From the NCBI RefSeq assembly GCF_001625215.2, contig NC_030382.2, positions 33,776,610-33,840,609 on the forward strand: a stretch of 64,000 nucleotides of DNA, read 5' to 3'. Shown in pieces: positions 22,529-35,700 of this stretch. This DNA is from Daucus carota subsp. sativus (lineage: Eukaryota > Streptophyta > Magnoliopsida > Apiales > Apiaceae). Position 1 is the stretch's first letter, and each line of letters starts with the position of its first letter. The notes under the pieces are model-generated. The model was not told where the DNA came from and searched no databases. It saw nothing but the letters and a program-made list of their open reading frames with translations. A program made the position numbers and the translations under genes.

Positions 22529-22981
22529 ATGGCGTCTCCACAAACGCAAATTAGTTCAGGATCTGATGGAGATCTTCGATATGCGAAGTTTGATGAGAGG
22601 AAGAGGAAGAGGATGATATCCAACAGGGAATCGGCGAGGAGGTCGAGGATGAAGAAGCAGCAGCGTGTCGATGAGTTGTTTGGTGAAGTCAACCAGCTGC
22701 AGAACCAGAACAAGGTTGTTATGCACAAGATTAATGAAGCTACGGATAAGTTTGTTGCTGTTGCCACAGAGAATAATGTTTTGAGAGCTCAGATGTCGGA
22801 GTTGGCTGATAGGTTGTACGCGCTCAACTCGGTTTTGAGTATTGTGGAGGAGGTGAGCGGTCTTGCGATGGATATTCCTCAGATACCGGATACGTTGATG
22901 GAGCCGTGGCAGATACCGGATGCTTTGATGGAGCCGTGGCAGCAGCCAATTATGGCATCTGTGGATATGTTCAATTGTTGA
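22529..22981 (+). CDS. Group S1 bZIP transcription factor
   Basis: Intronless frame of 150 codons. Group S1 bZIPs bind ACGT elements, usually as heterodimers with group C bZIPs, and control amino acid and sugar metabolism under low energy. The basic region spans about residues 23-43 (ERKRKRMISNRESARRSRMKK) with the invariant Asn32 and Arg40 at N-x7-R spacing. A leucine zipper follows from about residue 49 to 100. The C-terminus ends QPIMASVDMFNC, similar to the conserved tail of the bZIP2/11/44 branch. Just before it, a 10-residue unit (QIPDTLMEPW then QIPDALMEPW) is tandemly repeated. The long leader with an SC-type uORF supports the S1 assignment. Which S1 member it is cannot be settled here. 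Confidence 0.93.
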   Translation: MASPQTQISSGSDGDLRYAKFDERKRKRMISNRESARRSRMKKQQRVDELFGEVNQLQNQNKVVMHKINEATDKFVAVATENNVLRAQMSELADRLYALNSVLSIVEEVSGLAMDIPQIPDTLMEPWQIPDALMEPWQQPIMASVDMFNC

Positions 22982-24458
22982 ATGCTGGTGCTGGATTGTT
23001 GGATCTGTATGGTTCGGTTGTAAACCTATTTATGTCTATTGTTTTGTTTTCTATATATTGTTGGGGAACGGTGAGCTTAGATGTGTTATAGACTTGTAGT
23101 ATGGGAGTTTATGGATTCTAATTGAACATGTATTGAGGATATTGGTTTGGATTTCTATCTGTTGGGAAATGTTGAACTTAGATTGTGTTATATAAAGTTA
23201 GTTTTATGAATTTCGATTAATAATATGTATGTTTCATGCCTCATGTGTTGTTATCGAATGTTCAAATCTAGCCTTTCTTGCCTATATCTTTCTGCGATAT
23301 ACACTTCATGTAATTACCGGCTGAGCTCTTGCATCTGCAGATTTAGAATCCTTCGACTCTCTAAATCCTTTGTCTTAGCTCTTCCGTCTGCAGAATCTGA
23401 AACATTTGTCTCTTCAGATCCTCGAGTAAACCTCACACAGTTCTTAAATTTAATGCTTTTTTAAAGCCAAACTACCTCTTTTAAGCTTCTGGTTTTCAAG
23501 TTGCTTATCCTTTCCTGATAATCCCCATTAACCCGAGTATACTAAGACATCAAGGAATAAAGCAAATTAGCAAACCCAAGAAACAATTATGGCTCTCTAA
23601 GGCTCCATCCAAATTTAACTTGCATGATAAAGAGAGTAATCATTCTACTTAAACAAGCCAGTAGACAGTAACCTCGAATCATAGCATCTACTGATAGGAA
23701 CTATTGCTTGCCCAGATCAAGTTTCTTCGGTTGCAGACAATCTAGATCGCCTACAACTCTACATCCCGTTCCAACTGCAACACAAAGTTACAAGCAAATT
23801 ATCTTATAAGCTTAGAATATCACAGTTATGAACTTGTGATTAATATAAACTTTTAAAACTCAAACAAGTTGATATGAGTCCAGTACACCGGTCTGAGTTG
23901 AATAGCTTATTTGCATTCTCAGATCATATATATAAATAATGAAAATAGTTATATGACACAATAAAAGCTATGAGGGAAAGAGCTCGCTGACTATGCCAAC
24001 GCAAGAAAGTCTCTGCAACTCATCCTGCCAGTACATTCAGAGGGCATTTGTTGTTTTCGTGATCGTAACGAATAAAGATTGGTAGAACAACTGTGATTGA
24101 TGAACCTCCCCACGTTTCCGCAAAGCATCAGTAGTAAACCCACCTTCCTCTTTATAAATGTTTATGTTGGCCTCTGCGTCAGGTCAGGTCTGTGAGAAGA
24201 GTCATTGTAGTTTTGGCTGATATCAAAGAGATACTCGTCATTCCTGTGCACTCTGCATCATAGAGCTTGCCGTGACAGAATTCAGTGATCTTATACCAGC
24301 CCCTCATTAAGATTTCAAGACGCTGACTATCTCAACAGGTCTTGAAAATAATTCTTCGCTTTATACATAAAAATATGTGAAAAAATTGGTGTTTGAATGG
24401 ACTGGCTCTTTAAAAATTTAAAAACCTGAATAGTGTTAAATTTTTTATAATATTTAAT
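22982..24458. other. bZIP 3' flank and intergenic DNA
   Basis: The first 200 bases are probably 3' untranslated sequence. Beyond that no coherent coding region or RNA gene is seen. Confidence 0.45.
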
Positions 24459-24881
24459 AGAGTTAAGTTCCATGTAGTCCCATATTTACTGTAGTACCGT
24501 AGACCACATCTGCAACTATAGAATAGCATAAAAACATTGCAAAATGTATGAAACTTGTTAGTTTGTGAAATACATTCTATAAATATCACTATTTCATTAA
24601 AAATATTGGAAATCATTTATGTTCGACAAGTAGAACACATATGTTCTGTAATATGTAAATATGTTCTGCAAACTTAACATGTTTTGTAGAATAATGTGTT
24701 TTTCACTATTTAATTTGTAGAATGTTTAGGATTGTCAAAATTTTTAACAAAATAATGATGTTTATAGAACATGATTTGCAAAACAACACATTTTGCAATG
24801 TTTTTATATCATTTTATGGTTGCAGAACATACGTGGTATACGGTACTACAGTGAATATGTGGACTACATGGAACTTTGTTC
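24459..24881. mobile_element. Foldback element with 9-bp target duplication
   Basis: The two arms (about 24459-24620 and 24700-24881) are near-perfect reverse complements over blocks such as AAGTTCCATGTAGTCC, CTGTAGTACCGTA and AAAAACATTGCAAAATGT. The flanks carry ATATTTAAT at 24450-24458 and 24882-24890, a 9-bp duplication that suggests a Mutator-like mover. Its AT-richness makes chance agreement more likely than for the pair at 20454. Confidence 0.72.
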
Positions 24882-24890
24882 ATATTTAAT

Positions 24891-26762
24891 ATATTATTTT
24901 GTTAGGAATCATATATTATATATTTATTATTATTATTATTTTAAAATGATCTGTGAGTCTACCGGAAATGCTAAAAAAACTGCTATCTATATTTCTATTC
25001 AAATTTTTTAGGAAAGAGGAAATATGTATTTTTTTTTTATAAATTATCGAAAACAAATCCCTGAAAATTAAGACACATTAAAAAATAAAATAGCATAGTT
25101 GCTAAATACAGTTCATAATTACTTTGTGCAGTTCACTAAGATTACAAATTTAGCCTTTCTAAACTTTTGTGTAATCTTAGTATGCAAACAAAGTCAGCTC
25201 TAGTTTTTTGTGCACGTGAATTGGATTAATGAATACAATCACTACATTCATGCACTAACGAATATTATATTTAAATCTTTTTTCAATATTAACTGATGCA
25301 TGAATATTATTTAATACATATCTTCTTTTTATTTTTATTCCAATCTTAATATATTCATATCACCATGTCTACTAATTATTTACTTATTAATTAACAGATC
25401 TGATGATACATACTCTATCTTCTTTATATAAAAAGAACTTATAGATTTCATTGTTTTATTAAGATAGCATCTTCTTAATAAATAGATTGATTTGTTATCA
25501 ATCTTGTTGATTTTATTCTTATTAGTTTTTGTTGTTAAAAAATCATTCACAACTTTAATCTAAACAATTCAAAATTTTACAGCTATATTAGGCTATATTT
25601 GATTTTTTTTATAATATAATCTTTAGCTGGTGTATAACCTTTAATATGCATTATGAATTTAGAAAGATAATTTGTATAAAAAAATTTTATTCATATAATT
25701 TTTATTTCATTTTATATATAATTTTATAATTAAAATACTTGACTTTATATATAATTTTATCGACGTCTATAATTTTTTAATCAATGTGTTTAATTTTTTT
25801 ATTTTGTTTATTCTCATTTTATCAAAACAACTTAAAATTTTGAAACTATAACCATTAGGGCTGGGATGGCTAAAATCCCAATAACCTAAAATATTAAAAT
25901 TTTAACACTAGGGTTTGATATAATATTTTAGTCACAATAAAAAAATACATGTATTAAGAATTTAGAAAGATAATTTGGATATATAATCTTTATTATAATT
26001 TTAAATAACTTTATATATAATTTTATAAATAAAACTATGGAATCCCAATAATATTTTAGCATGGAGGAGTTAACAAATTATAGTTCATCATAAATTCAAT
26101 ATACACTTATATGTTATTAGTTCAAGTGCATGCATATCTAAATTTTTTTTATTTAAAACAACATAGAATATATATATATATATATATATATATAATTCAT
26201 CCAAAAATAAAAATTACAAAATATTACAAAAGCAATTTTTAATAATTTTAATAATTTTTCTTGTGATTAAAACTACTTGTTGCACAAAAATTTATATGGT
26301 TTTAAAATTTATAAAAGTGAATGGATCCTTTAATAGTCAATAATTATATTAATTCATAATATTAAATATGAAAAACTAATAGATTATTGAAAATATGATA
26401 ATCATATTTTATAATACATTTTTGAAAAGAACACATGCTTTACAATTAAAATCTAAATATTTTAATATTTAAAATCAAAAAAGTAAGAAAGTGTTTGAAT
26501 CTACCCAAAATGTATACTATTATGTCAGAAGTAAACATCTCGTAATCAACAAAACCTATTAAATAGGGTTTCATACGTTTACTAAGTTAAGTTGAGGTTA
26601 TACTTGTAATCTCCGTGGATGGCTTGAACTGCACAAAGTAACGTCGGATCCTACATTTGAGAAACGATCTTAGCGAGTTTGTTGTACACCAATTTTGATC
26701 GATCAAAACACACACACTCACACGCACGTAATCACAGTGGAGAGCTCGATTCCATTGCAAAA
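24891..26762. other. Very AT-rich intergenic DNA before VPS51
   Basis: No coding sequence is seen. A (TA)n microsatellite lies at about 26168-26194. The last 150 bases before 26763 should hold the VPS51 promoter and leader. Confidence 0.5.
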
Positions 26763-29700
26763 ATGGAGGGAGACGAGGCGCCATTGGACGACAAGGCCAA
26801 AAGAATGAGAGATCTTTTATCCAGTTTCTACGCTATTGATTCTTCTTCCTCTCATTCCACTGCAACTCTTAATCACCATGCACTTCCTTTTAACGCATCC
26901 GCCAGATACGCAACTCTCGATACCATCAACACCGCCTCTTTCGATGCCGATCGATACATGAATCTTCTCGTAACTTCCTTTCTCTATTTGCACCTTAATG
27001 TTTTCTATGTGTTGGGTATTATGCACCAGCTTCATCATCAAATGTAGCTTCATGTTGTATATATATGTGCGCATAAAATGTGTTTTACTTATTATTAATT
27101 GCTTCTCAATTATACATTTCAGCCACCAAATTTTACTAACGAGCTACGAATCTACCATTGAGTTAACAAAATTACCTCGTCGTAGTATTAATCGTGTGAT
27201 AATGATTTAGCTTAGTTGTAGGGAACAGAATGAGGTTCGTATTTAGAATTTGGCAGTAATGGAGCCTCAAATCACACACACAATCACGCAAGTGTTATGC
27301 TTAAATGCTTAACAGATAATAGCCTTTTACTGAGCAAGGAAAGATTCAAGTTCTATGTTATTATTACTATTTTTATTTTTTATTATTAAGGAAGGATTAA
27401 TGTTGGAAACGGCCTTCCCCCTCCCTCCCTTCCGTCCTCTCTGTAAACATATCATTCCACCCTGAAAAACACTATGAATATCATCGTGCCAATTATAGAG
27501 TTATGAAAACGGAAAAGAAGTGTACATCAAACTGAGACCAAGGCCGGAAACATAAAAATTCTGATGATATTGATTAATCTTCCTTATTCTCTCCTCTGCC
27601 CTTTTTCAATTGTAGTGAAGTTTCTAGAGAATTAATGTTTCATTTCATGTCATCAAATTGTTACTTTTTTGTAAAGGTGCAAAAGTCAAATTTGGACGCG
27701 TTGCTTCAGCGACATTTTGAAATGGCTGCTGAGATAAAGAATCTTGACACTGACTTGCAAATGCTGGTTTATGAAAATTATAACAAATTCATCAGTGCTA
27801 CTAGAGATGCACAAAAGATCTGTTCGGGCCAGATCTAGACCGGGCCAAAAAAATCCGGATTTTTTTATAACCAGATCGGGCCGGGTTTTTTTAAAAATCG
27901 GGCCGGACCGGGCCGGGCTTTTCCAAAAATACTAGGCCTGGTTTAGTTATAAAAAGCCCGGATTTTTCTAAAATCCGGATTTTATCCGGATTTTTTTGAA
28001 AATACTAGGCCTGTTTTAGGCCCTCGGACCGGGCCGGGCCAGACCGGGTTTTTTTCGGATCGGGTTTTTCAGATTTTTTTCCAGATCGGATCGGATCGGA
28101 TTTCGGATTTCAGATTTTTTGAACATCTCTAAGTGCTACAGAATCAATTAAAAGGTTGGGTTGACCCTATAAGTAATAGCTTAATCTCAGTTTTCGCGTT
28201 AAAGTGATTGCATTGTGCAAGTTGATGGTAATAGAATGATCTCTTTCAGAATGAAAGGCAATATTGTTGGCATGGAAGCTAACATGGAGCAGCTCTTAGA
28301 AAAGGTGTTACTGAAAGTGGAATGTTTTTTAATTTTGTGAAGCAAGACATTGCAATTAAATTAGTAGTTTGGACCAAAATTTACATCACAATTGCAGATA
28401 TTATGTGTGCAATCTAGAAGTGATGGGGTGAATACTTCGCTTCACGGAAAGAGAGATCATATAGAGAAAATGCATCGTACCCGCAATCTTCTGCGTAAAG
28501 TTCAGGTAGATCCAAAACATATGCCTATACCCTATCACTATCTGGTTATGTCATGTATAAATTATAAAGTTACTACTTGAAGGAGAATGGAACCTTTGTT
28601 CAAAAGAATTAATTGTTTGCATATGTGTAGTTGATGCAACACTGATATACTCATGTGGCTAATTGATCCTCTGTGAATTCTGGCGCACATGTATCTTGTG
28701 TTCTGAGATAATTTTGAGTAAAAAAGCAAATCAGTTTTTAAAAGCTATTGTTTTGCAGAATTTTTTTTTCATGGTGTTGGACTGTTGGTCCATGTATTGA
28801 ATTATACAGATATTCTTTTTCTGTAAAATCTAGTTCATATATGATCTACCAACCAGACTTGGCAAGTGTATCAAAGCTGAAGCCTATGCAGATGCAGTGA
28901 GGTTGTATACTGGAGCCATGCCAATTTTCAAGGTTGCTAATTTTTTCACTTTTTTTCACTTCAATTTAGAAAATTTAATATCAAATTTTTATCCACTGAA
29001 AACTGATATTTTTATTCAAATCATGAACTAGGCATACGGGGACTCATCATTCAAAGACTGTAAGAGAGCTTCTGAACAAGAAGTATCTGTAATTATAAAA
29101 ACCTTGCAGGTATGTAGTTTTGTATAATTCTCTTTCAATGCTACTGGATATGCAGTTACAAACCAAATAACTACTAATTTGACTTTAGCAAACTCTTCTA
29201 ACAAATTTGAGTACACGAGAAAACGAAGCTAAGATGGTACTTTGTAGTTATATTTTTATAGAATCCTTTCGCAATTGGTTGAAGACCCTGGAGGTGAAAA
29301 AGCCCATTTGACTTACCTTAAGAATTAAGAATAAACTTGTAATTACTTGAGAGTTATTCTCATAATTTACAGATACGAGCAACTTTTTTCCTCACAAGTC
29401 ATTTGTTTGCAAAGTTTACTTGTTAATAAGTATTAATTAACGAAATTCAGAAAATGACAAAGAAATATGAATACAAGTAAACATGGGGAGGGCGAGGGTA
29501 ATATTGATTTTGGTCAAGTGTCAAGGTACATATATACCAAAAGTATACAAGAAATCTGGGCCTGAGAAATTCATGGCTTGTGTATCAAGCATGTCATAAA
29601 CTGATAAACCCTCTATAGAATTCTATAACAACAGTTTCAAAGTTATGAACTTGAGCACTTTTACTTGATTTATTCTCAGCATTGTAGTTCAGCATTACGT

Positions 29701-32700
29701 GCATGCTTATTACATGTTATACAACATTTTTTCTGGAGTTTGTTATTCACATAGATCTTATCTATGTAGTTGGGGCCACTGAGTTCTCAATTTGAGTTTT
29801 TAATATTAATGATGCTTTTTAAATGTATATTGCATTCCCCTTGCACTGCCTTTTACTATCACAAGGGAGGGGATGGAGAGATTGGTTATACAACTCTGGG
29901 GTTCACTATCTTCCTGCTAGAATAGGAAATGCTGCCCTTGCCCAAAAGCATGATAAGTGGGAGAGAATTTGAAAGTCTATAAAACTTAACACATGAACAG
30001 AATACACTCATGAATACATGATACTTTTTATAATTGCTAAATAAATTTAAAATGTCCTAATCGTAAATTGTTTTCCCAGAGGAAGGTTTTAGCCGATTCT
30101 GAGTCCGTACAGGCAAGAGCTGAAGCTGTAATGCTTTTAAATCAGTTAAATTTCCCGGTATGTGTTCCATTTTGTCATTTTTATAACATTTTAATCACTT
30201 GCTTTGAATCAAGTAAATGAATCTCTCTCAAATTTTACCAAATGGTCTTGGTGTACATACACTATATACATATGTGTTAAGGTGTTATGACTTATTTGTT
30301 TTTTTGTTGACAGGTTGACAATTTGAAAGACAAAGTACTTAAAAAGTTGGAACAAGTCCTTGGGGATATGAATCTTGAGTCCGGAGAAGTAGCTCAACTC
30401 CTGGATAATTTTGATGAATCCTCTAAAAAAGAAATCGTTCCCGAATTAAGTCCTGAGAATTCTCAAACGGTAAGTGAGATAGGTATATCTAACTCCTTGA
30501 GTATAATTTCTGGTTCTTTCAAGGATTCGTGATAGCCTAGTGGAAGGGCTCTTTCCTCTCTCTAATGACCAAATATTTAGTGGTATTGGTAGTTGTTAGT
30601 ATTGGTAATTGTTGTTCAATTGTACAATTGAGGGGGAGCGTTGAAGAGTATAAAATTTTGTTCGGACCTTCCTCAGATACCTTAAGGTTTAGGATAAGCT
30701 GGTTAGGTAATAATTCTTAGCATTTTAGTGCATGAGTAACCTTTTTTTGTTTAAATTGTTTATCATGATGTATTGGGGGCTTGAGGTTGGCTCGGGAGTC
30801 GGTTAATGAGAATTTTGTGGTTCAAATAGAAAAAATGATAGAGTTCAATGGGTCTCTCAGCCAATAACTGATAGTTAAGGTTTAGGAAGAGTTTAAAACA
30901 AATAATAAGCTTAAAGTGATCTTTGAATATTTAAATATTCCTTGCTCGTTAGTGTTATGCTTTATCAATTCTTCTAATTAATTTGTTGATATTTTCTTTT
31001 GTGCATGCTTAGTGTGTGGTTTACAAAGTACTAACATTGAGCTTGATCTTTATATCATCTTTTCAATAAAATTTACAGACCTATTGCAAAAGTTGTTTCG
31101 AACATTGACTATAAATAATCAACGTAGGTACACTAGTTTCTGACACTTCAACTGAATCATTTAATTTTTGTAACCCTGAAAATCGTTTAGCATTATTTGT
31201 CACCAGGCTTTAGCATATTAATGAACATTTTCCAATGACCTATGATAGACTTCAGATTTCTTGTAACTGGCTTGATCCCTTGTTGCATGATCTTTTGGTC
31301 TTCTAGATTTCTGTGAAATTAATATAATTTTGCTGTTGTTCTTATGCAGAGTTATATTTCCGGTTACATATATGCTTTACAAAGTAGCCAGTGTCGGAAC
31401 ATATGTTTGCACTATATTTTCATCATTCAAATTTTTGCTTCATTTAGGGGTTTTATGTTCTGAATGTGTCAGTTTATATTTGAAGTGAACTGATGTCATA
31501 AATGTCCTTTTTACCGTTATCTTTAGGTATCTACTCGTGAGTTTGTGGAAGCTGCCCGTGCTTATAAAGTAATATTTCCTGATTCGAGAGAGCAACTAAT
31601 CAGGCTTATGAAGGATTTAATAATGAAGTAAGGGCAAATTCATTTGTGTAACTGGTCATAGAGGATAATATTCTCTGTTTTCAGGGTTTGTGTTCATTCT
31701 TTTTATTGCTATCTATACGAAAGTATGGCATTTGATTATTGTTCAGGCACTTTGAAGTCACCCAAAGACACATTGACCAACAAATTTCTTCGACAGATCT
31801 TTTAGAAATGCTGCGTAAGTATGCTTGCCTCTTTTTCAAGTCTTTTGAAGTTTTTACGTCATGCAACTTTATATGTCAGTTCTTGCATTCTTGAATTGCT
31901 CATACCTATAGTCGTCCAATGTAGGATGAAGATCATTAAGTTTTAATAGTTGTGCTTCCTAAATTACAGATCCCCTGAAGGCTTATGATGTAAGTGCTCT
32001 GGACAGGGGCAATGTCATACTCTTACAATAGGAATTTCATCAGAACTCGATAGAAATTGAGAACTCCTTGCTTATTTTTACCAACACTCAATTATTTTAC
32101 TTTAGATATTTGTATATGAAAAAACTCTTAACTCCCATGCTTCTTTTTACTCATAAAAATAGTGCAATCCTACCTTAATTCCCTTCATTTCTCTTTGTAA
32201 AGAAAATAGACTATTGTTAAATACAAACATATGATGATGCCTCTTGCAAATTTGATCCACCAATATAAATTATCTAGATTATAAAGATGGCACATATGAT
32301 GGTTAGATTAATTAACGCATTGACTTGGTCAACATTTTTCCTGCTATGCTTATGCCAAAGAAAACATCTCGAAAAGCATACAATCTCCAGAAGCAAAGAA
32401 AATGTCTGCTCAACCTCGAATCATCACCTTGTCAGGCAATCAGTAGCTACAGAAAAATTTTATCTTCAAAGATTTGTAATTAGATTTTACACCAATCCAG
32501 GAACCATTATTGAGACCAAGATGAAACTCACAACTGTGGTACAAACATCTTTTGTTTATTTCTTATTTTGTTTGAAGGTTGAATGTGATCTAGTTATATT
32601 CGAGGAAGCCTTTAAAGAAAGCAAACGGAATAAACCCATGGATGAAGAAATTGGTGCAATAAAGAAAAAATGTTACTTGGGAGCTTATAAATCTTCTAGA

Positions 32701-35700
32701 AGGATATAAAGAAATTGGTGTTACATGGGTCTATAAGACCAAGACAAATCATGAAGGCAAAGTTGAAAAGTACAAAGCAAGATTGGTGGCTAAAGGCTAC
32801 AAATGGAGATACGGGATTAACTATAATGAGGCATTCGCTCCAGTTGCAAGAGTTGATGCCATTTCTTACAAATATTACAGCTCAGAATCAGTGGAAGATC
32901 TATCAAATGGACATAATGTCAGCATTCTGAAATGGTTGTCTCGAAGAAGAAGTCTACATTGAGCAACCTCCCGGATATATATAGAATGGCCAGGAAAATA
33001 AAGTTTATCGGCTAAAGAAGGCACTGTAAGGGTTGAAGCAAGCTCCACAAGCATGGAACACAAGGGTCGGTGAATATTTCTAGCAAAAGGGTTTTGTGAA
33101 GAGTCCGTACGAGCATGCACACTACAAAAAAACAAATTTTGTGGGAGATATGATGACCGTGTACTTGTACATGAATGACATGATCTTTACTAGAAACAAC
33201 CCTAGTATGTTTGATGACTTTAAGAAAGTCGTAACTAATGAATTTGAGATGACATATATTGGTCAAATGTCGTACTTTCTTGGAGTTGAAGTTAAGAAAA
33301 GCGAAGATGGGATTTTTATGTCGTAGAAAAAATATGCGGAGCATATATTAAGCGAGTTTCGAACGGAAGCATGCAAGCCAATAAGCACAAGTGTTGAAGC
33401 AAGAATAAAATTAATAATTGATTCAAAGAGAAAGTCGGTGAATCTGACATTATTCAAAAGTCTCATTGGAAGTCTGAGGTACCTAACTTTCACTCGTCCA
33501 GATATTATGTATGTAGTTGGATTAGTTATAGGTACATGAAAAAACCAAAGCTTGATCACTTCATGGCAACTAAACGAATTCTGAGATACATCTAAGGTAC
33601 ATTTGATTAAAGGTGGCAATCGTTTCATTTCGTATACTTTCGTTTCGTGTAATTTCGTGTTTCGTGTATTCGAAGTTGAAACCCGTATCCGCCCGTTATT
33701 AATTTCATGTACCTAATCCGAAACCCGTATCCGTTCTGAAATGTTTCGTGTATTTTCCGTGTACTTTTCGTGTATATTATATGTAAAAATATTAATATAA
33801 TTTTAACCAAAAAATATTTTTAATATATATTTTTTTGTATAATTTTACTAAATATGAATGATATATTCATGCTTGCATATAATTCTCTACAAATTTGTTA
33901 ATGTATCTATAATGTATATCTACATATATTTATATATATTACACAATTATATATTTAGTATATTATTACATATATATAATAAAAATTATGTACAAATATT
34001 TCGTGTACTTTCGTGTATTTCGTGTACCCAAAATGAAAACCCGTATCCGACACGAAATCTATCGTGTTATTTCGTGTTTGTGTACTTTCGTGTTTCGTGT
34101 ATCAAAAATCAAAACCCATATCCATTTTTTTCGTTTCGTGTCAAATTGCCGGGCCTACATTTGATCATGGTTTTTTTTACACACATTCTCAAAATTCCAA
34201 ATTAGTCGGTTATGCAGACATTGATTACGGTGGGGATTTGGATAACGGGAAAAACCCTTCGGGATATGCTTTTCATATTAGTTCGGCAATATTTGCATGG
34301 TCATCAAAAAAGCAACAAACAATTGCTCTATCAACATGTGAGGCGGAATATATTGCAGCAACAGCGTGCGCGTGTCAAGCTATGTGGCTAGCTTATATTT
34401 TGAGCAAGTTAAATCTTGCAAATGAAAATCCGGTTACTATTTTTCTGGACAACAAATATGTTATTCACTCGTGAAAAATCCAGTCACATAGTTAGAGCAA
34501 GCATATAAATATAAAATATAATTTTATTTGAGAATAGGTGAACGACAAAATGGTAGATATTGTGCATTGTAGGACCGAAGATAATCCGGCGGATATAATT
34601 ACAAACTAGTTAAAGTCGGACGTGTTTTAGAAAATGAAGACTTGATAATGATCGGTGGAAAGAAAATCTTCTTAGTTCGATAAGAGGGAAATTTTGTTAT
34701 GTCGTTACATCGATGGAGAAGTCAAAAGAATACTTATCTAATGAGCTCGTCGGTTCTTTCTAAATCCACAAGCAACGAATGAATCGATACGACGATAAAA
34801 GTAGGAGAAAATATGTGATACCACTTGTTGGAAACGTAAATGACCTTGATTTTAGATAAATATAAACTTTGTGTATTTTAAGCACACAACAATATTATGG
34901 GGCTGTTTGTTTACTGGAAGCAGAAGCTGCTTCTGGCTTCTGCTTTTATTGACCCGTTTGTGTAAAGAAGCAGAAGCACTTTTAAGAAGCCGGGAATCCT
35001 AACTTCTCTCTCACAGCTTCTGCTTCTTTTCCAAACACTTTATTCACTTATTTACTTCTCACTTCTGCTCCACTTCTCTAGTTTAAGCAAGAAGTCACTT
35101 CTTTTAAGCTTGCCCAAACGGCCCCTATATATATATAGGCAATTGCTCAAATAGAAACCACTAAAATAGAAACTAAAATGGAAACCAAGAGAAACTATAC
35201 CTAAATGACCTCAACCACCACCTATATGTCATCACCCACCTAGGGCCCACCCTCACCCCCACTAAATCCGCCCCGGGCCCGCTAGGGCCTCGCCAAGGCT
35301 CCTCGCAGGCCCAGTACAGGCTCCAGACAGTCTGAAAGAGCCAAACCTTGGCCCCACCATGGTATCACTAGGCCCCGACCCGATCCTATTAGGCCCCACT
35401 TAGACCCCGTCTAGGCCCATCTCGTGGTTCATCCCCGGTCCCCAAACCCGCATCATTCTGCTTAATCGCATTGGTTTCTATTTAGTTTCTATTCTAGTAG
35501 TTTCTATTGGAGTAGGAACATATATATATATATATATATATGTGTATGTATATATATATATTATTTTCTCACACAAGAGCTTCGGCTCTTTTACTTATTC
35601 TCTCTGCAAACTCTCCGTATTGTTTAATAGCTTCACTTTATTTCACTTCGATTGCGTTTTTGCTACAAAGTATCAGCCTATTTATAGGCCTTAAAAATGC

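Noticed and set aside
22405..22767. A 120-codon minus-strand frame over the bZIP start
   Set aside because: Antisense to the basic region; the plus-strand bZIP domain is unambiguous.
31974..32031. A VPS51 exon after exon 10 at 31974
   Set aside because: An acceptor-like CAG precedes an open stretch, but its peptide does not match the expected SIWNNVLVMDE-type continuation, which is found in phase at 40497.
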